A DNA stretch of 64,000 nt from Chryseobacterium oryzae (GCF_022811665.1 NZ_CP094529.1:1426001-1490000); one strand, 5' to 3'. Positions 53,401 to 62,725 are shown, counted from the stretch's first letter. The notes: generated from the sequence alone by a model not told the origin. Made by a program: numbers and translations.

Positions 53401-54041
53401 GCTGCTTCGAGCTTTTCTCTGCGGATAAGATCTGCACGTAATTTAAAATAGAAAAATGCCGTAACTGCGATTGCAGAAAGTGCAGAAAAAATAATAAAAA
53501 GAACGGTTGTATTAGAAGATTTGTTAAGTATTATGGTTTTTTCCTCAAGATTGGTATCTTCACTTTTTACAAATTCGTCTACAATCTTCCGACATCTGTC
53601 CATATCACTTTTACTTTGTAAAATCTGATCCTGAGTCATGATAATCCCTTTTCTTCTGTTATCTACAATAAGTTTAAGATTATCAATATTCCGCTGAACA
53701 TTTATTTTGAGTAAATTGAAGCGTTTCTGCTGTTGCTTATCTTCAATATCTAAGCTTTCTGCACGTTTTATTGCCAAAGAGTATTCATGCAGACTTCTTT
53801 CATAAGGTTCTAAAAAACTTTCTTTTCCTGTGAGCTGATATCCGCGGCTTCCGGTTTCTGCATCTAAAAGTGAAACTAAAATATCCTTTACAGCGGTTAC
53901 AGATCTGCGGCTTTTACCTAAGCTTTCCCTATGGTTCATCTGATTCTGAATACTTAGATAAGAAGCAACAGAACTCGTTATTAAAATAATAAGTGAAAAG
54001 CTTACACCAAACTGTAAATTTCTGAGTATTTTTCTTGGCAT
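50436..54041 (-). CDS. Hybrid histidine kinase: CHASE3-HAMP-GAF-coiled coil-HisKA-HATPase-REC x3
   Basis: A 1201-residue membrane sensor. Layout: membrane helix 11-30, CHASE3 ectodomain 35-170 (VSLLDAETGSRGYQLTG), helix 177-199, HAMP about 222-272, GAF about 285-430, a Glu/Gln-rich coiled coil 435-520, HisKA with H535 (ANMSHELRTPLNS), HATPase with N655, DTGIGI (685-690) and GGTGLGL, then three receivers with D862 (ILLDVQLP), D984 (VILDIS, weaker surroundings) and D1131 (VLMDMMMPE). The signal is unknown. The coiled coil resembles that of CheB/CheR-kinase fusion proteins. It is central to the array. Confidence 0.93.
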   Translation of the reverse strand: MPRKILRNLQFGVSFSLIILITSSVASYLSIQNQMNHRESLGKSRRSVTAVKDILVSLLDAETGSRGYQLTGKESFLEPYERSLHEYSLAIKRAESLDIEDKQQQKRFNLLKINVQRNIDNLKLIVDNRRKGIIMTQDQILQSKSDMDRCRKIVDEFVKSEDTNLEEKTIILNKSSNTTVLFIIFSALSAIAVTAFFYFKLRADLIRREKLEAALRSKDLEINKRVTAIQQIANRVANGDYSQKAEDYSQDDLGDLADSLNHMTESLKNSFDQINKSDWKQKGLAILNESLVGNKSVKDVSEKSLFQLIEYGKCINGSLYIYDEGILKLTAAFGLESNMKKTFEVGEGIVGQVFSTEKMKIYNNLRQEDFVVTFASSTIQIYGILLLPIFADGFCIGVIELGSPSNFEDDKVEYFLESTRNIGIALSAAKRREKEQQLLEETQAQSEELQVQHAELENLNTELESQTQKLQASEEELKVQQEELMQANAELEERSRLLEEKNHLIAERNIEIQKKVEELALSTKYKSEFLANMSHELRTPLNSILLLSRLMAENPDENLNEDQIESAKVIQSSGSSLLTLIDEILDLAKIESGKMTLDYEDVSINDVVKDLKNLFNPVFQEKNLQFDINIDEDLSTVIKTDRLRVDQVLRNLLSNALKFTKEGSISLSITKEKSRKDFINFSVKDTGIGIAEDKQKIIFEAFQQADGSTRRKFGGTGLGLSISREIARLLGGELILKSKVNEGSEFSLIIPVKEVSEVEQHDTDQDIVEIIREDVEQIQHILDDKEHDKTINVLEIPDEVEDDRNNITKEDNVILIIEDDTNFAKALLKYSRMQNYKGVIVVRGDFGLTSALQYHPKAILLDVQLPVKDGWQVMDDLKSNPKTKHIPVHMMSALHVKKESLMRGAIDFINKPVALDQMDDMFRKIEAALQKAPQKVLIVEENAKHATALSYFLGNLNISLSVESNVEDSVKAFKENKIDCVILDISASKGSEYQIVESIKSFEGLENLPIIIFKENNLSKSEELKIKQYADSIVVKTAHSYQRILDEVGLFLHLVEEKNSTLEAVRSKSLGSLTEVLSNKKILITDDDARNIFSLTKALEKYKVEVVVAMDGKQALQQIKENPDVDVVLMDMMMPEMNGYETIREIRKMPKFTRLPIIAVTAKSMIGEREKCITAGASDYISKPVDIDQLLSLLRVWLYES

Positions 54042-54045
54042 AAAA

Positions 54046-55518
54046 TTAATTTAGAGGTAATGTAAAATAAAATGTAGAACCTTCATCTAAAATACTGGAA
54101 ACTCCTATAGTACCATGATGCTGTTTAATAATTTCTGAACAGATGTAAAGACCGATTCCCATCCCCTGAAACTGAAGCGAAGATTCTTCAACCCGGTAAA
54201 ATTTCTGGAAAACAGCTTCCTGTTTATAATCGGGAATACCAATTCCGAAATCGGTAACACTTACTTTTACCTCCTGTTCTTCTTCATCTACAAAAGTGGT
54301 GACAATAATCTGATTATTCTCCGGCGAATATTTTATTGCATTGGTTAAGAAATTAATTAAAACCTGCTCTACCCTAATGTCATCTAACGGAATAAGAATA
54401 TCGGGAATTATGCCATGTCGCTCTATTTTCACTTTATTATCATTCGTCTGAAGAATATTTTCAATGGTATTCTGAATAAGTTTTTCCAGATTGATAGGTT
54501 TTTTATTGATTTTCAACTTACCATTTTCAATTTTCGAAACATCGAGTAAATCTGTTATTAAAGTATTGAGTTTCTCGATCTGATCGTGAACTTTTACCAT
54601 GAAACCAGCTTCAGCAGTAGTTTCGCTAAGTTTAAGTTTTCTGTCTAAAAGCTGAATATATGCTTTAATACTGGTAAGAGGTGTTTTCAGTTCATGACTG
54701 GCTATACTCAGGAATTCATCTTTTTCCTTTTCAATTCTTTTCTGAGCATCAATATCTGTAAATGTTCCTACCCATTTTTTAAGTATATTATCTTCAAAAA
54801 CCGGGGTAACTCTAAGCAAATGATACCTAAAATCTCCAGATTCTGTATTTTTAATTCTAATTTCAAGATCAAGAGGCTTACTTTTCTTTTTGCATCGTTC
54901 AAATTCTTCCTGAATTACATAATCATCGGGATGCGTTTCCGGGAAAACCTTTTCTGAATTGGAATACTGATACCATTTACCATTCACAAAATCTATGACT
55001 CCATCTTCATTAAGCGTAAAAGCTATCTGAGGAAGAGATTCTAACATAAGGTGAAATTGCTCAATCTGAGATTTCATGGTAACCTGAGATTCTCGTCTGC
55101 CTTTTACTTCCAACTCAAGATTTTGCTGAGTTTTTTTCATCTCCAGATTTTTTTCCTGAAGATTGTAAAAGGTTTTTACTTTCAGCATCAGAATTTCCGG
55201 ATCTACAGGTTTTGTAACATAATCTTTACCTCCGGAAGCATAACCTTTGGTAATAAATTTTTTCTCGGTATTTACTGCCGAAAGAAATATGATGGGAATA
55301 TCCTTCGTTTTGCTATAACCAGATAAGGCTTCTGCAACTTCAAAACCATCCATTTCGGGCATTTGTACGTCCAAAATTATTAAAGCGTAATTATTTTTGA
55401 GTGCTTTGCCTAATGCCTGTTCCCCAGAATCTGCGGTATCTACATCGAAATCTTTAGATTCTAAAAGTTTTTTTAATGAAAAGAGATTATTCGGATTGTC
55501 ATCAACAATTAAAATCAT
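54046..55518 (-). CDS. Response regulator-PAS-histidine kinase hybrid
   Basis: A 490-residue cytosolic kinase. REC is at 1-118 with D50 (IILDVQMPEMDGFE). A coiled linker (119-150) leads to a PAS domain at about 155-258 (SLPQIAFTLNEDGVIDFVNG). HisKA has H275 (LSIASHELKTPLTS) and the HATPase covers about 380-488 with NFLTNAIKYSPE and VTDFGIGIP. There are no membrane segments. It is the first gene of the array and ends five bases from the hybrid kinase. It may be phosphorylated by it. Confidence 0.93.
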   Translation of the reverse strand: MILIVDDNPNNLFSLKKLLESKDFDVDTADSGEQALGKALKNNYALIILDVQMPEMDGFEVAEALSGYSKTKDIPIIFLSAVNTEKKFITKGYASGGKDYVTKPVDPEILMLKVKTFYNLQEKNLEMKKTQQNLELEVKGRRESQVTMKSQIEQFHLMLESLPQIAFTLNEDGVIDFVNGKWYQYSNSEKVFPETHPDDYVIQEEFERCKKKSKPLDLEIRIKNTESGDFRYHLLRVTPVFEDNILKKWVGTFTDIDAQKRIEKEKDEFLSIASHELKTPLTSIKAYIQLLDRKLKLSETTAEAGFMVKVHDQIEKLNTLITDLLDVSKIENGKLKINKKPINLEKLIQNTIENILQTNDNKVKIERHGIIPDILIPLDDIRVEQVLINFLTNAIKYSPENNQIIVTTFVDEEEQEVKVSVTDFGIGIPDYKQEAVFQKFYRVEESSLQFQGMGIGLYICSEIIKQHHGTIGVSSILDEGSTFYFTLPLN

Positions 55519-55762
55519 AAAAATAAAATTCAGTGTTAGCTTAAAAAGATTACATTCAAAAATACTTATAATAAACAGATAAAAAATTATGTGTGGTAGA
55601 TTTTTATCTATTCGGAAAGTGTTTTAAAAATATCTCAAAACAAGTAGCAAAAATTGTACAAAAGTTCAATAATGCTAACAATTTAAATACCTTAATCTTT
55701 TTTATTGCTTACAAGCACGGTTTACACCTTATTTTATGACAAATATCATTAATGAAGAACAG

Positions 55763-56587
55763 CTATTTCTCTACAATTTTAAAATCCTGTTTTTTATGTA
55801 AATACTTTTCTATGGCTAAAACAACGCCGAAATTATCGTTAGATTCCGCTTCAAAATGGGCAATATTTTTCACTGACGGATGTGCATTTTCCATTGCAAA
55901 GGAAAATTTGGAGTTTCTAAGCATTTCTGCATCATTCATATAATCGCCAAAAGCCATTGTTTCTGAGGGAAGAATATTTAATTTTTTCTGAATAATCTCT
56001 AATGCTTTTCCTTTATTAATGTTTCGGTTCATTATATCTACCCAATATTGCCCAGAAATAACCACTTCTAGATTTTCGTTGGCAAAATGTTTGAGATAAG
56101 GATAAAGATTTTCTTCTGAACCTCCAGAGTGGTACACTGCAATTTTAAAAGCATCATCATCCACTTCATCCATCAAATCGGGTACCTTCTGGTTTTCTGT
56201 ATAATATCTTGTAAAATAATTTACAAAATCTTCATCATCACTTTCGTAGTAGGCTTTGCTTTTGGCAGAAAGTACAGCTCTCGCTCCGGGAATCTCTCGG
56301 ATTGTTTTAATAATTTCTGATACAAATCTGTGGTCTAATTTATCTGCAAAAAGTTCTTTATTCTTATAAATTACATAACCGCCATTTTCAGCAATAAAAC
56401 CAATTTCATCCTCAATATCTTTAAAATACTGAGTAATTCCGGGCATTTGTCTGCCACTTGCCGGTACAAAAAGAATATTTCTCTTCTTCAGTTCCTGGTA
56501 AATCGCCGGAAAATCTGGGCTCACCTCATATTCTGAATTGAGAAAAGTGCCATCCATATCGGTAACAATCAGCTTTATGTCGTTCAT
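55763..56587 (-). CDS. Cof-type HAD hydrolase (sugar-phosphatase-like)
   Basis: A 274-residue HAD phosphatase with a C2 cap. Motif I is IVTDMDGTFLNS (nucleophile Asp near 9). The cap begins after FVPASGRQM. Motif IV is MAFGDYMNDAEMLRNS near 217. Cof-like enzymes act on sugar phosphates or flavin phosphate. It follows galT by 66 nt, so it may act on a galactose- or hexose-phosphate, but that is inference. Confidence 0.9.
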   Translation of the reverse strand: MNDIKLIVTDMDGTFLNSEYEVSPDFPAIYQELKKRNILFVPASGRQMPGITQYFKDIEDEIGFIAENGGYVIYKNKELFADKLDHRFVSEIIKTIREIPGARAVLSAKSKAYYESDDEDFVNYFTRYYTENQKVPDLMDEVDDDAFKIAVYHSGGSEENLYPYLKHFANENLEVVISGQYWVDIMNRNINKGKALEIIQKKLNILPSETMAFGDYMNDAEMLRNSKFSFAMENAHPSVKNIAHFEAESNDNFGVVLAIEKYLHKKQDFKIVEK

Positions 56588-56653
56588 AAATTATAATTTA
56601 AAATCTTGAATTTTCTATTGCTATAAAGGCTTTGCAAAGATAAAATAAGTTTT

Positions 56654-57718
56654 TTATTTTGTTTTATAATGAACAGTGGATAGATTTTTCAATATTTCTG
56701 CGCTTTGCTCAGGAGTAATATCTCGCTGGGCTTCTGCCAACATTTCGTAGCCTACCATAAATTTTTTCACTTCGGCATTTCTTAACAAAGGCGGGTAAAA
56801 ATGCATGTGGAAGTGCCATTCCGGGTGTAATTCTCCGTCTGTTGGCGACTGATGAATTCCTGCTGAATATGGAAATGACATTTCAAAAAGATTGTCGTAT
56901 TTTGTAGTTAAGTCTTTAATGATGGATGCGAGAGATAATTTTTCGGTTTCGGAAAACTGTATCAGATTTTCTATTTTTCTTTTGCTTACAATCATAGTTT
57001 CGTAAGGCCAAACTGCCCAAAACGGAACAACTGCTACAAAATCTTCATTTTCAAGAATAATTCTTTCTCGCTTTTCGAGTTCTTGCTGAATGTAATCGGA
57101 CAAAAGAGATTTTCCCGTTTTTTCAAAATACGCTTTAAAATTTTCCTGAGTTCTTGCCACAAGAGAAGGAATTGAAGATTGTGCCCAAATCTGACCGTGA
57201 GGATGTGGATTACTGCATCCCATCATCTGACCTTTATTTTCGAAAATCTGTACATGATTGATATAATCAATATTTCCTAACTCTTCATATTGTTTTTGCC
57301 AAAGATCAACTACATTTTTAATGTCTTCAACCTCCATTTCCGGTAAAGTTAAACTGTGGTTATCCGAAAAACAGATCACACGATTGATGCCTCTTTCTGG
57401 TTGCAGAGAGAAAAAATCTGATTTCTGAGGCGGGAATTCAACATCATCTTTCATTAAAGATCCAAAATCATTATCGAAAACATACGTTCCTTTATAATTT
57501 GGATTTTTTTCACCGTTTACACGAATATTTCCAGAACACAAGTAACAGCTTTCATCATGAATAGGAAGTTTCTCTTCTATTCTTTTTTCGGTTTGTCCCT
57601 GCCATGGTCTGTTTGCACGTTGTGGTGAAACCAAAATCCACTCATCCAAAAGCGGATTGTATCTTCTGTGCGGATTTTTTTTATGGTCAAACGATGATTT
57701 CATTTCTATTGTATTCAT
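56654..57718 (-). CDS. galT: Galactose-1-phosphate uridylyltransferase
   Basis: Leloir pathway enzyme transferring UMP from UDP-glucose to galactose-1-phosphate. The active-site HPHGQIWA motif follows MMGCSNPH, with nucleophile His in the HPH. Zinc residues are in ESCYLCSGN. Further marks are DEWILVSPQRANRPW and HMHFYPPLLR. At 354 residues it is full length. The longest start (57718) overlaps the end of galK by 32 nt. The ATG at 57703 would give 349 residues. Coupled translation with galK is expected. Confidence 0.95.
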   Translation of the reverse strand: MNTIEMKSSFDHKKNPHRRYNPLLDEWILVSPQRANRPWQGQTEKRIEEKLPIHDESCYLCSGNIRVNGEKNPNYKGTYVFDNDFGSLMKDDVEFPPQKSDFFSLQPERGINRVICFSDNHSLTLPEMEVEDIKNVVDLWQKQYEELGNIDYINHVQIFENKGQMMGCSNPHPHGQIWAQSSIPSLVARTQENFKAYFEKTGKSLLSDYIQQELEKRERIILENEDFVAVVPFWAVWPYETMIVSKRKIENLIQFSETEKLSLASIIKDLTTKYDNLFEMSFPYSAGIHQSPTDGELHPEWHFHMHFYPPLLRNAEVKKFMVGYEMLAEAQRDITPEQSAEILKNLSTVHYKTK

Positions 57719-58871
57719 TAATTCCGTCTGATATTTTCACTCTGTAAACTTTCATTTCGATATCGAAAGCCTTTTTATATTGATTAGCAATAGTTTCTAT
57801 TACCAAATCTACATTCTTATCTTTTATCAAGTTAATGCTACAACCGCCAAAACCACCACCCATAATTCTAGCTCCTGCTACTCCATTTTCTTGCAAGGTT
57901 TTTTCCACCATAAAGTCGAGTTCATCACAGCTTACTTCAAATTCGGTAGAAAGTCCGTTATGTGTTTCTATCAGGAGATTTCCAAGAGATGAAACATCAC
58001 CTTTTGCCAAAGCTTCAGCTGCTTTTTGTACTCTTTCAATTTCATCGAGAAGATAGCGGCATCTTTTGTAAGAAATCTCTCCCATTTCATCTTTTAATTC
58101 ATCCAGCATTTCAATACTGAAATCTCTGAACTTTTCTACCTCGGGAAATCTTTCCCCAAGAACTTTTTTGCCGCGATCGACATCTTTTCTACGGTCATTA
58201 TACCCTGATGTAAGATGTGTATGTTTTACACAACTGTCGAACAAAACCAAACTATAGCCTTCAAGATTAGCTTCAAAATACTGGTGTTCCAGAGAGTTGC
58301 AATCGAGCATTATTACCTGATGTTCTTTCCCAAAAACCGAAGCAAACTGATCCATTATACCACATTTTACTCCCACAAAAGTATGTTCGGACTTCTGACC
58401 AATGACTGCCAGTTCTTTTTTATCTAAATTTAAACTGAAAATTTCGTTGAGAAGAAACGCAAAACCGCATTCTAATGCTGCCGAAGACGACAAACCAGAA
58501 CCCATTGGTATATTGCTGGAAAAAGCAATCTGTAAACCTCCGACTTCTTTTCCTATTTCCTGAATAGCATTAAAAACTCCCAATAAATAATTAGCCCATA
58601 TTTTTGAAACTGGTGATTGTTTTTCATTAACATTAAAACTGAAAGTATCATTGAAATCTTTAGCAAAAAATGTGATTTCGGCATCATCTGTTTTTCTTAC
58701 CGCAAAACAAATATGTTTATCTATTGCCGCCGGAAGTACAAACCCATCGCTGTAATCTACATGTTCACCAATAATATTTATTCTTCCGGGAGCTAGAAAA
58801 ATTCTTTCCGGCTCGGTTTCAAAAACAAATCTAAATGCATCTTTCGTGTTCTGAATTAGCTTCTCCTTCAT
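57687..58871 (-). CDS. galK: Galactokinase
   Basis: GHMP kinase phosphorylating galactose. The N-terminal galactose-binding segment is PGRINIIGEHVDYSDGFVLP. The ATP-binding GHMP motif is PMGSGLSSSAALE, and the C-terminal GGGFGGCSINL is the third motif. The start is the ATG at 58871. Eight codons upstream there is only a TTG (58895), so I reject the longer form. At 394 residues it is typical. The operon continues into galT and the HAD gene. Confidence 0.96.
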   Translation of the reverse strand: MKEKLIQNTKDAFRFVFETEPERIFLAPGRINIIGEHVDYSDGFVLPAAIDKHICFAVRKTDDAEITFFAKDFNDTFSFNVNEKQSPVSKIWANYLLGVFNAIQEIGKEVGGLQIAFSSNIPMGSGLSSSAALECGFAFLLNEIFSLNLDKKELAVIGQKSEHTFVGVKCGIMDQFASVFGKEHQVIMLDCNSLEHQYFEANLEGYSLVLFDSCVKHTHLTSGYNDRRKDVDRGKKVLGERFPEVEKFRDFSIEMLDELKDEMGEISYKRCRYLLDEIERVQKAAEALAKGDVSSLGNLLIETHNGLSTEFEVSCDELDFMVEKTLQENGVAGARIMGGGFGGCSINLIKDKNVDLVIETIANQYKKAFDIEMKVYRVKISDGINEYNRNEIIV

Positions 58872-58991
58872 TAAAGTTTTTATTGTAATGTTCAACTTAA
58901 ATATAAATATTCACTTATTTTCAGAAATCATTTTAAATGGAAAATTAAGCAAATAATTTTAAGTGTTAAATATACATTTATTTGATGGAAT

Positions 58992-59864
58992 TTATACAAT
59001 CAGAAAATTAAATTCTTTTCTGTACTGAGACGGACTTTTTTTAATATACTCTTTAAAAGTTTTATTAAAATAGCTGAAATTGTTGAAACCACTCTCAAAA
59101 CATACTTCTGTAATACTCATTGGTTTTTCTGCAAGAAGCTTCAAAGAATGGGTAATGCGGTATTCATTAACAAACTGAGTGAAGGTTTTATTTGTTATTT
59201 TCTTGAAGTACCGACAAAAAGAAGGAACTTTCATATTTGCAAGTTCTGCAATTTCTTCCAAAGTAATCTGTTCTTTAAAATGATCTTTAACGTAATTGAA
59301 AATACGGTTTATTCTTTCATTATCTTCCACATGAGTCTGAAGGTAATATTTACCCGCATTCAGAATTCTGTAATCTTCAGAAACAGAAAGATCATGAAGA
59401 ATTTCAAAGAATTTTAAAAGTTTATTTACACTTTGTAGTTCATGCATCTGAGAAATTTTACTGCCTATGGCTTTTTTTATCTCATCACCAAACACCATTC
59501 CGCTTTTGGATTTTTCCAGCATTGCCGCAATCTTTGCCATTTCCTGAACCTCCCAAATTTTATCACCCAAAAAATTTGGTTTGAACTGAATTACAATCTC
59601 ATGTTCGTTATTGGTATTTTCGTTGGTTAATCCGCAGTGGGGCAAATTACTCCCGATTAAAACGAGATCCCCATCTTTAAAGTAAGTAATACTGCTTCCT
59701 ATTTGTCTTTTTCCAGAACCTCCTTTTACCAGTATTAACTCAATCTCAGGATGATAATGCCAAAAATGAGATTTAATATTCTCATTGGTTTGAAACTTCA
59801 GCGAAGTAAAACTGCTTCCAATATTGGGATTTATTGCTTCAAAGGCAGGATTATGATGCTTCAT
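58992..59864 (-). CDS. AraC-family transcriptional regulator with cupin sensor domain
   Basis: A 290-residue regulator. The N-terminal cupin-like sensor (about 20-110) has HFWHYHPEIELILVKGG. The C-terminal AraC DNA-binding domain (about 185-285) has two helix-turn-helix units, QITLEEIAELANMKVPSFCRYFKK and MSITEVCFESGFNNFSYFNKTFKEY. It lies 120 nt upstream of galK on the same strand and divergent from a secreted-protein gene. It may control galactose genes or the downstream xylan genes. Confidence 0.9.
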   Translation of the reverse strand: MKHHNPAFEAINPNIGSSFTSLKFQTNENIKSHFWHYHPEIELILVKGGSGKRQIGSSITYFKDGDLVLIGSNLPHCGLTNENTNNEHEIVIQFKPNFLGDKIWEVQEMAKIAAMLEKSKSGMVFGDEIKKAIGSKISQMHELQSVNKLLKFFEILHDLSVSEDYRILNAGKYYLQTHVEDNERINRIFNYVKDHFKEQITLEEIAELANMKVPSFCRYFKKITNKTFTQFVNEYRITHSLKLLAEKPMSITEVCFESGFNNFSYFNKTFKEYIKKSPSQYRKEFNFLIV

Positions 59865-59984
59865 GGAAAATTTATTTACAAATATAGCTTAAATTAACTC
59901 ACTATAATCAGTTAACAATTAATTAATGTTAAAATAGAATATAAATATGAAAATTTCATTCTAAAATAAAATACATAATCAACA

Positions 59985-59992
59985 TACATTTG
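59985..59992 (+). promoter_or_regulatory. Candidate -7 box (TACATTTG) of the 197-residue gene
   Basis: An exact TAnnTTTG match 34 nt before the ATG, in the divergent gap with the AraC gene. Confidence 0.45.
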
Positions 59993-60026
59993 CTATGTAA
60001 TCATTGAACAATAAACACGGTATAAT

Positions 60027-60620
60027 ATGAAGAATGTATTTAAAATTATAAGCATTGCAGGTGCACTTCTAATATCTTCCAAGGCAATGAGTAAAGAGAA
60101 AGATTTTTCTATTTCTTTTGGGAATATTGCATCGCAAACATTGAGCTTTGAAGTAAATAATGCTGAAAATATTTCTTTATTTATTTACAATGATGCAGAT
60201 GGAGAGATTTATTCTGAAAAAGTAGGAAATCTGAATCACGTTACAAAGACGTACAACATGGGTAATTTTGAAGATGGAACTTATTTTCTAATCGCAGAAT
60301 CGGAGCATAAGCTTGAAAAATACAAAATTCAGATTAACCGTAAAAATATGACTTTGGAGAAAACTCCTGTTAAAGAAATCATTAAACCGGAATTTGTTAT
60401 CAACGGAAATAAAGTTAGCCTTAAAATGGATAATCTACAAGGTTCTGTAAATGTTTCGGTACAAGATTTATCTAATAACATCTATTTTAATGAAGCAAGA
60501 ACTCCGAAGGATGGCAATATAAATATCAGTTTTCAACTAAACCCAAAAACATCTGAAAATTACATTATAGCTGTTGAAAGAAACGGCGATATTTTCAGTA
60601 GAATGATTAGTTTAAAATAA
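60027..60620 (+). CDS. Secreted protein with two beta-sandwich repeats
   Basis: A 197-residue exported protein. The signal peptide covers about 1-22 (ALLISSKAMSK). Two similar all-beta stretches follow (about 25-105 and 120-197). Each has alternating strands around NAENISLFIYND-like and VNVSVQDLSNNIYF-like segments, and the second ends in YIIAVERNGDIFSRMISL. They resemble C-terminal beta domains of T9SS or FnIII type but lack a clear sorting motif. I do not recognise the family. It shares a divergent gap with the AraC gene. Confidence 0.7.
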   Translation: MKNVFKIISIAGALLISSKAMSKEKDFSISFGNIASQTLSFEVNNAENISLFIYNDADGEIYSEKVGNLNHVTKTYNMGNFEDGTYFLIAESEHKLEKYKIQINRKNMTLEKTPVKEIIKPEFVINGNKVSLKMDNLQGSVNVSVQDLSNNIYFNEARTPKDGNINISFQLNPKTSENYIIAVERNGDIFSRMISLK

Positions 60621-60639
60621 AAAATAAAGGTTCATATAG

Positions 60640-60678
60640 TTAATGCCGCTCTGTTTTCTTAGACAGGGCGGCATTTTG
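60640..60678. terminator. Bidirectional terminator between convergent genes
   Basis: AATGCCGCTCTGT (60642-60654) pairs with ACAGGGCGGCATT (60662-60674) with one mismatch, followed by TTTGTTT. Confidence 0.8.
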
Positions 60679-60679
60679 T

Positions 60680-62725
60680 TTAATTATGATGTCCCATATC
60701 GAGTTTGATTTTCTTCAAATCTTCAAGCTCATGAACAGGCTTTTCGATATCAGACGGAATTGGTCTTTTGGAAAATGTCTGAAAATATAGCAGGCATGCA
60801 TCTTTCCACCAAACGGCATCTTTTGCCTGAATTTTTAATTTTTCCTGAACCTCAGAGAATCTTTGCGCATCAACATAAGGTTTGATATTCTCCCAGGTTT
60901 TCTGGTAGCCTCTAACACCCAGAACGCCCGAATCGTATTTGTAACATAGCTCGTCCCAAAGTGTTTTTCCATCTTTCATTTTATAATCCCACGGCACATG
61001 ATGAAACCAGAGAATCAGGTTTTCCGGCGTGGTTTTGATATTACCGTAAATCTCATTAAGTGGCGGAAAATAATCAGAAATCGCATTGCTGCCGGTTTTG
61101 GTTCTATCGAAGCCAATTCCTTCTGCATTCGCCTGATGATAATACACCGGCGACCAATCGGGTCTTCCGCCTTTGTAATCGCCCCAAGGTTCTGGCCCGT
61201 AATGATGACCACTTGCAAAAATATGATGAAGACCAAGCGGCATCATATAATCTACCGCTGTTTCCCGAGAACTGAGCATCATATTTTTTACAGGATTCAC
61301 AAATTTTTTGTTATCGCTAAAGGTCATTTTAAGCCACTCATCTGCAATCTGTTCCGATGACAAATCGTGATTCCACGACAACCGCCCAAATGCATACCAA
61401 TTGGCTTGTGCAAAATGGTGACCCGTCCAGTTTTTATCCTCGCCGATGTTGGCAACAGCAGAAATTGCTGTGAGTTTTGCCGGACGCAATGTGCCATCCG
61501 TAATTTTTGCAATCGTAGAACCTTGCCCATCCGAATAGGTATCGCTATCCAAGGTTTCTTTGAATAAAGGTGCGAGATAAACCAAATGATTGGAGAAACC
61601 CAAATACTCCTGAGTGATTTGAAACTCCACCATTTCAGACGTTTTTCTCAATGCTCCGAAAAGTGGATTAAAGGCTTCTCTTGGCTGAAAATCTATCGGT
61701 CCGTTTTTGATCTGAATAATGACGTTATCTCTGAATTTCCCATCCAGAGGAACAAATTCCAGATACGCCTGTTTCGCACGGTCTTCTTTACTCGGACTGT
61801 ACACAAATGCCCTCCACATCACGATTCCGCCATAAGGCTTCAGAACATCGGCAAGCATATTAGCGCCATCAGCGTGGGTTCTTCCATAATCCTGCGGCCC
61901 GGGCTGACCTTCTGAATTGGCCTTGACTAAAAATCCGCCAAAATCCGGAATCAGTTTGTAAATTTCGGCAGCTTTGTCTTTCCACCACTTTTGGACATCT
62001 TGGTTCAGTGGATCAGAATTTTCGGTTTTTCCTAAAACTTTTGGTGATGAGAAATTGACCGAAAGATACACTTTGATGCCATAAGGTCTGAAAATATCTG
62101 CTAAAATTTTGACTTTTTTAAGGTAATCTTCCCGAAGCATATTCGGGGACGCATTAACGTTATTCAGTACCGTTGCATTGATTCCGATGGATGCATTGGC
62201 GCGTGCATATTCTTCGTATCTTGGCGAAATTTTATTTGGCAAATCTTCCCATTTCCACAACGAATGTCCCGCATAGCCACGCTCAATCGTTCCATCCAGA
62301 TTATCCCAATGATTCAGGATTCTTACATCATAAGAAGGTTTTTCTTCGAGCTTAAGATTAGAAAAACTGGTTTTCTGCTGTTGCATATTTAGCAAATGGT
62401 AGCTCCCGTACAACAATCCCAAATCTGTTTTTGCCAAAATGCTGATTTTCTTTGGAGTAGAAATGATTTTGTATCCGTCTTTAAAATTTGCCGGAAGTTT
62501 ATCAATCTTCAAATCCACAGCTTGCCCTGTCCAATGCTGATTCAGTTCTTTTTTTGCGATTTCAATAGTCGGACTTTTACTGTTTGAGTTAACAATATTT
62601 CTGGTTTTGGAATTGAAAGGATATCTCAGCCACAGCTGGCTTCCGTCTTCAGCAAAAGCCATTAACGGAATGATTAGAAAGCATAAAATATATCTTCGAA
62701 AATGTTGTATTGATAAATAATTCAT
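60680..62725 (-). CDS. Alpha-glucuronidase (GH67), secreted
   Basis: Removes (4-O-methyl)glucuronic acid from the end of xylo-oligosaccharides from glucuronoxylan. The signal peptide ends MAFAE (about 25). GH67 hallmarks are TLNNVNASPNML, KVYLSVNFSSPKVLG, KANSEGQPGPQDYGRTHADGAN with the catalytic acids, and MWRAFVYSP. At 681 residues it is typical. It is the last gene of a co-oriented GH10-GH43-GH67 set. Confidence 0.93.
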   Translation of the reverse strand: MNYLSIQHFRRYILCFLIIPLMAFAEDGSQLWLRYPFNSKTRNIVNSNSKSPTIEIAKKELNQHWTGQAVDLKIDKLPANFKDGYKIISTPKKISILAKTDLGLLYGSYHLLNMQQQKTSFSNLKLEEKPSYDVRILNHWDNLDGTIERGYAGHSLWKWEDLPNKISPRYEEYARANASIGINATVLNNVNASPNMLREDYLKKVKILADIFRPYGIKVYLSVNFSSPKVLGKTENSDPLNQDVQKWWKDKAAEIYKLIPDFGGFLVKANSEGQPGPQDYGRTHADGANMLADVLKPYGGIVMWRAFVYSPSKEDRAKQAYLEFVPLDGKFRDNVIIQIKNGPIDFQPREAFNPLFGALRKTSEMVEFQITQEYLGFSNHLVYLAPLFKETLDSDTYSDGQGSTIAKITDGTLRPAKLTAISAVANIGEDKNWTGHHFAQANWYAFGRLSWNHDLSSEQIADEWLKMTFSDNKKFVNPVKNMMLSSRETAVDYMMPLGLHHIFASGHHYGPEPWGDYKGGRPDWSPVYYHQANAEGIGFDRTKTGSNAISDYFPPLNEIYGNIKTTPENLILWFHHVPWDYKMKDGKTLWDELCYKYDSGVLGVRGYQKTWENIKPYVDAQRFSEVQEKLKIQAKDAVWWKDACLLYFQTFSKRPIPSDIEKPVHELEDLKKIKLDMGHHN

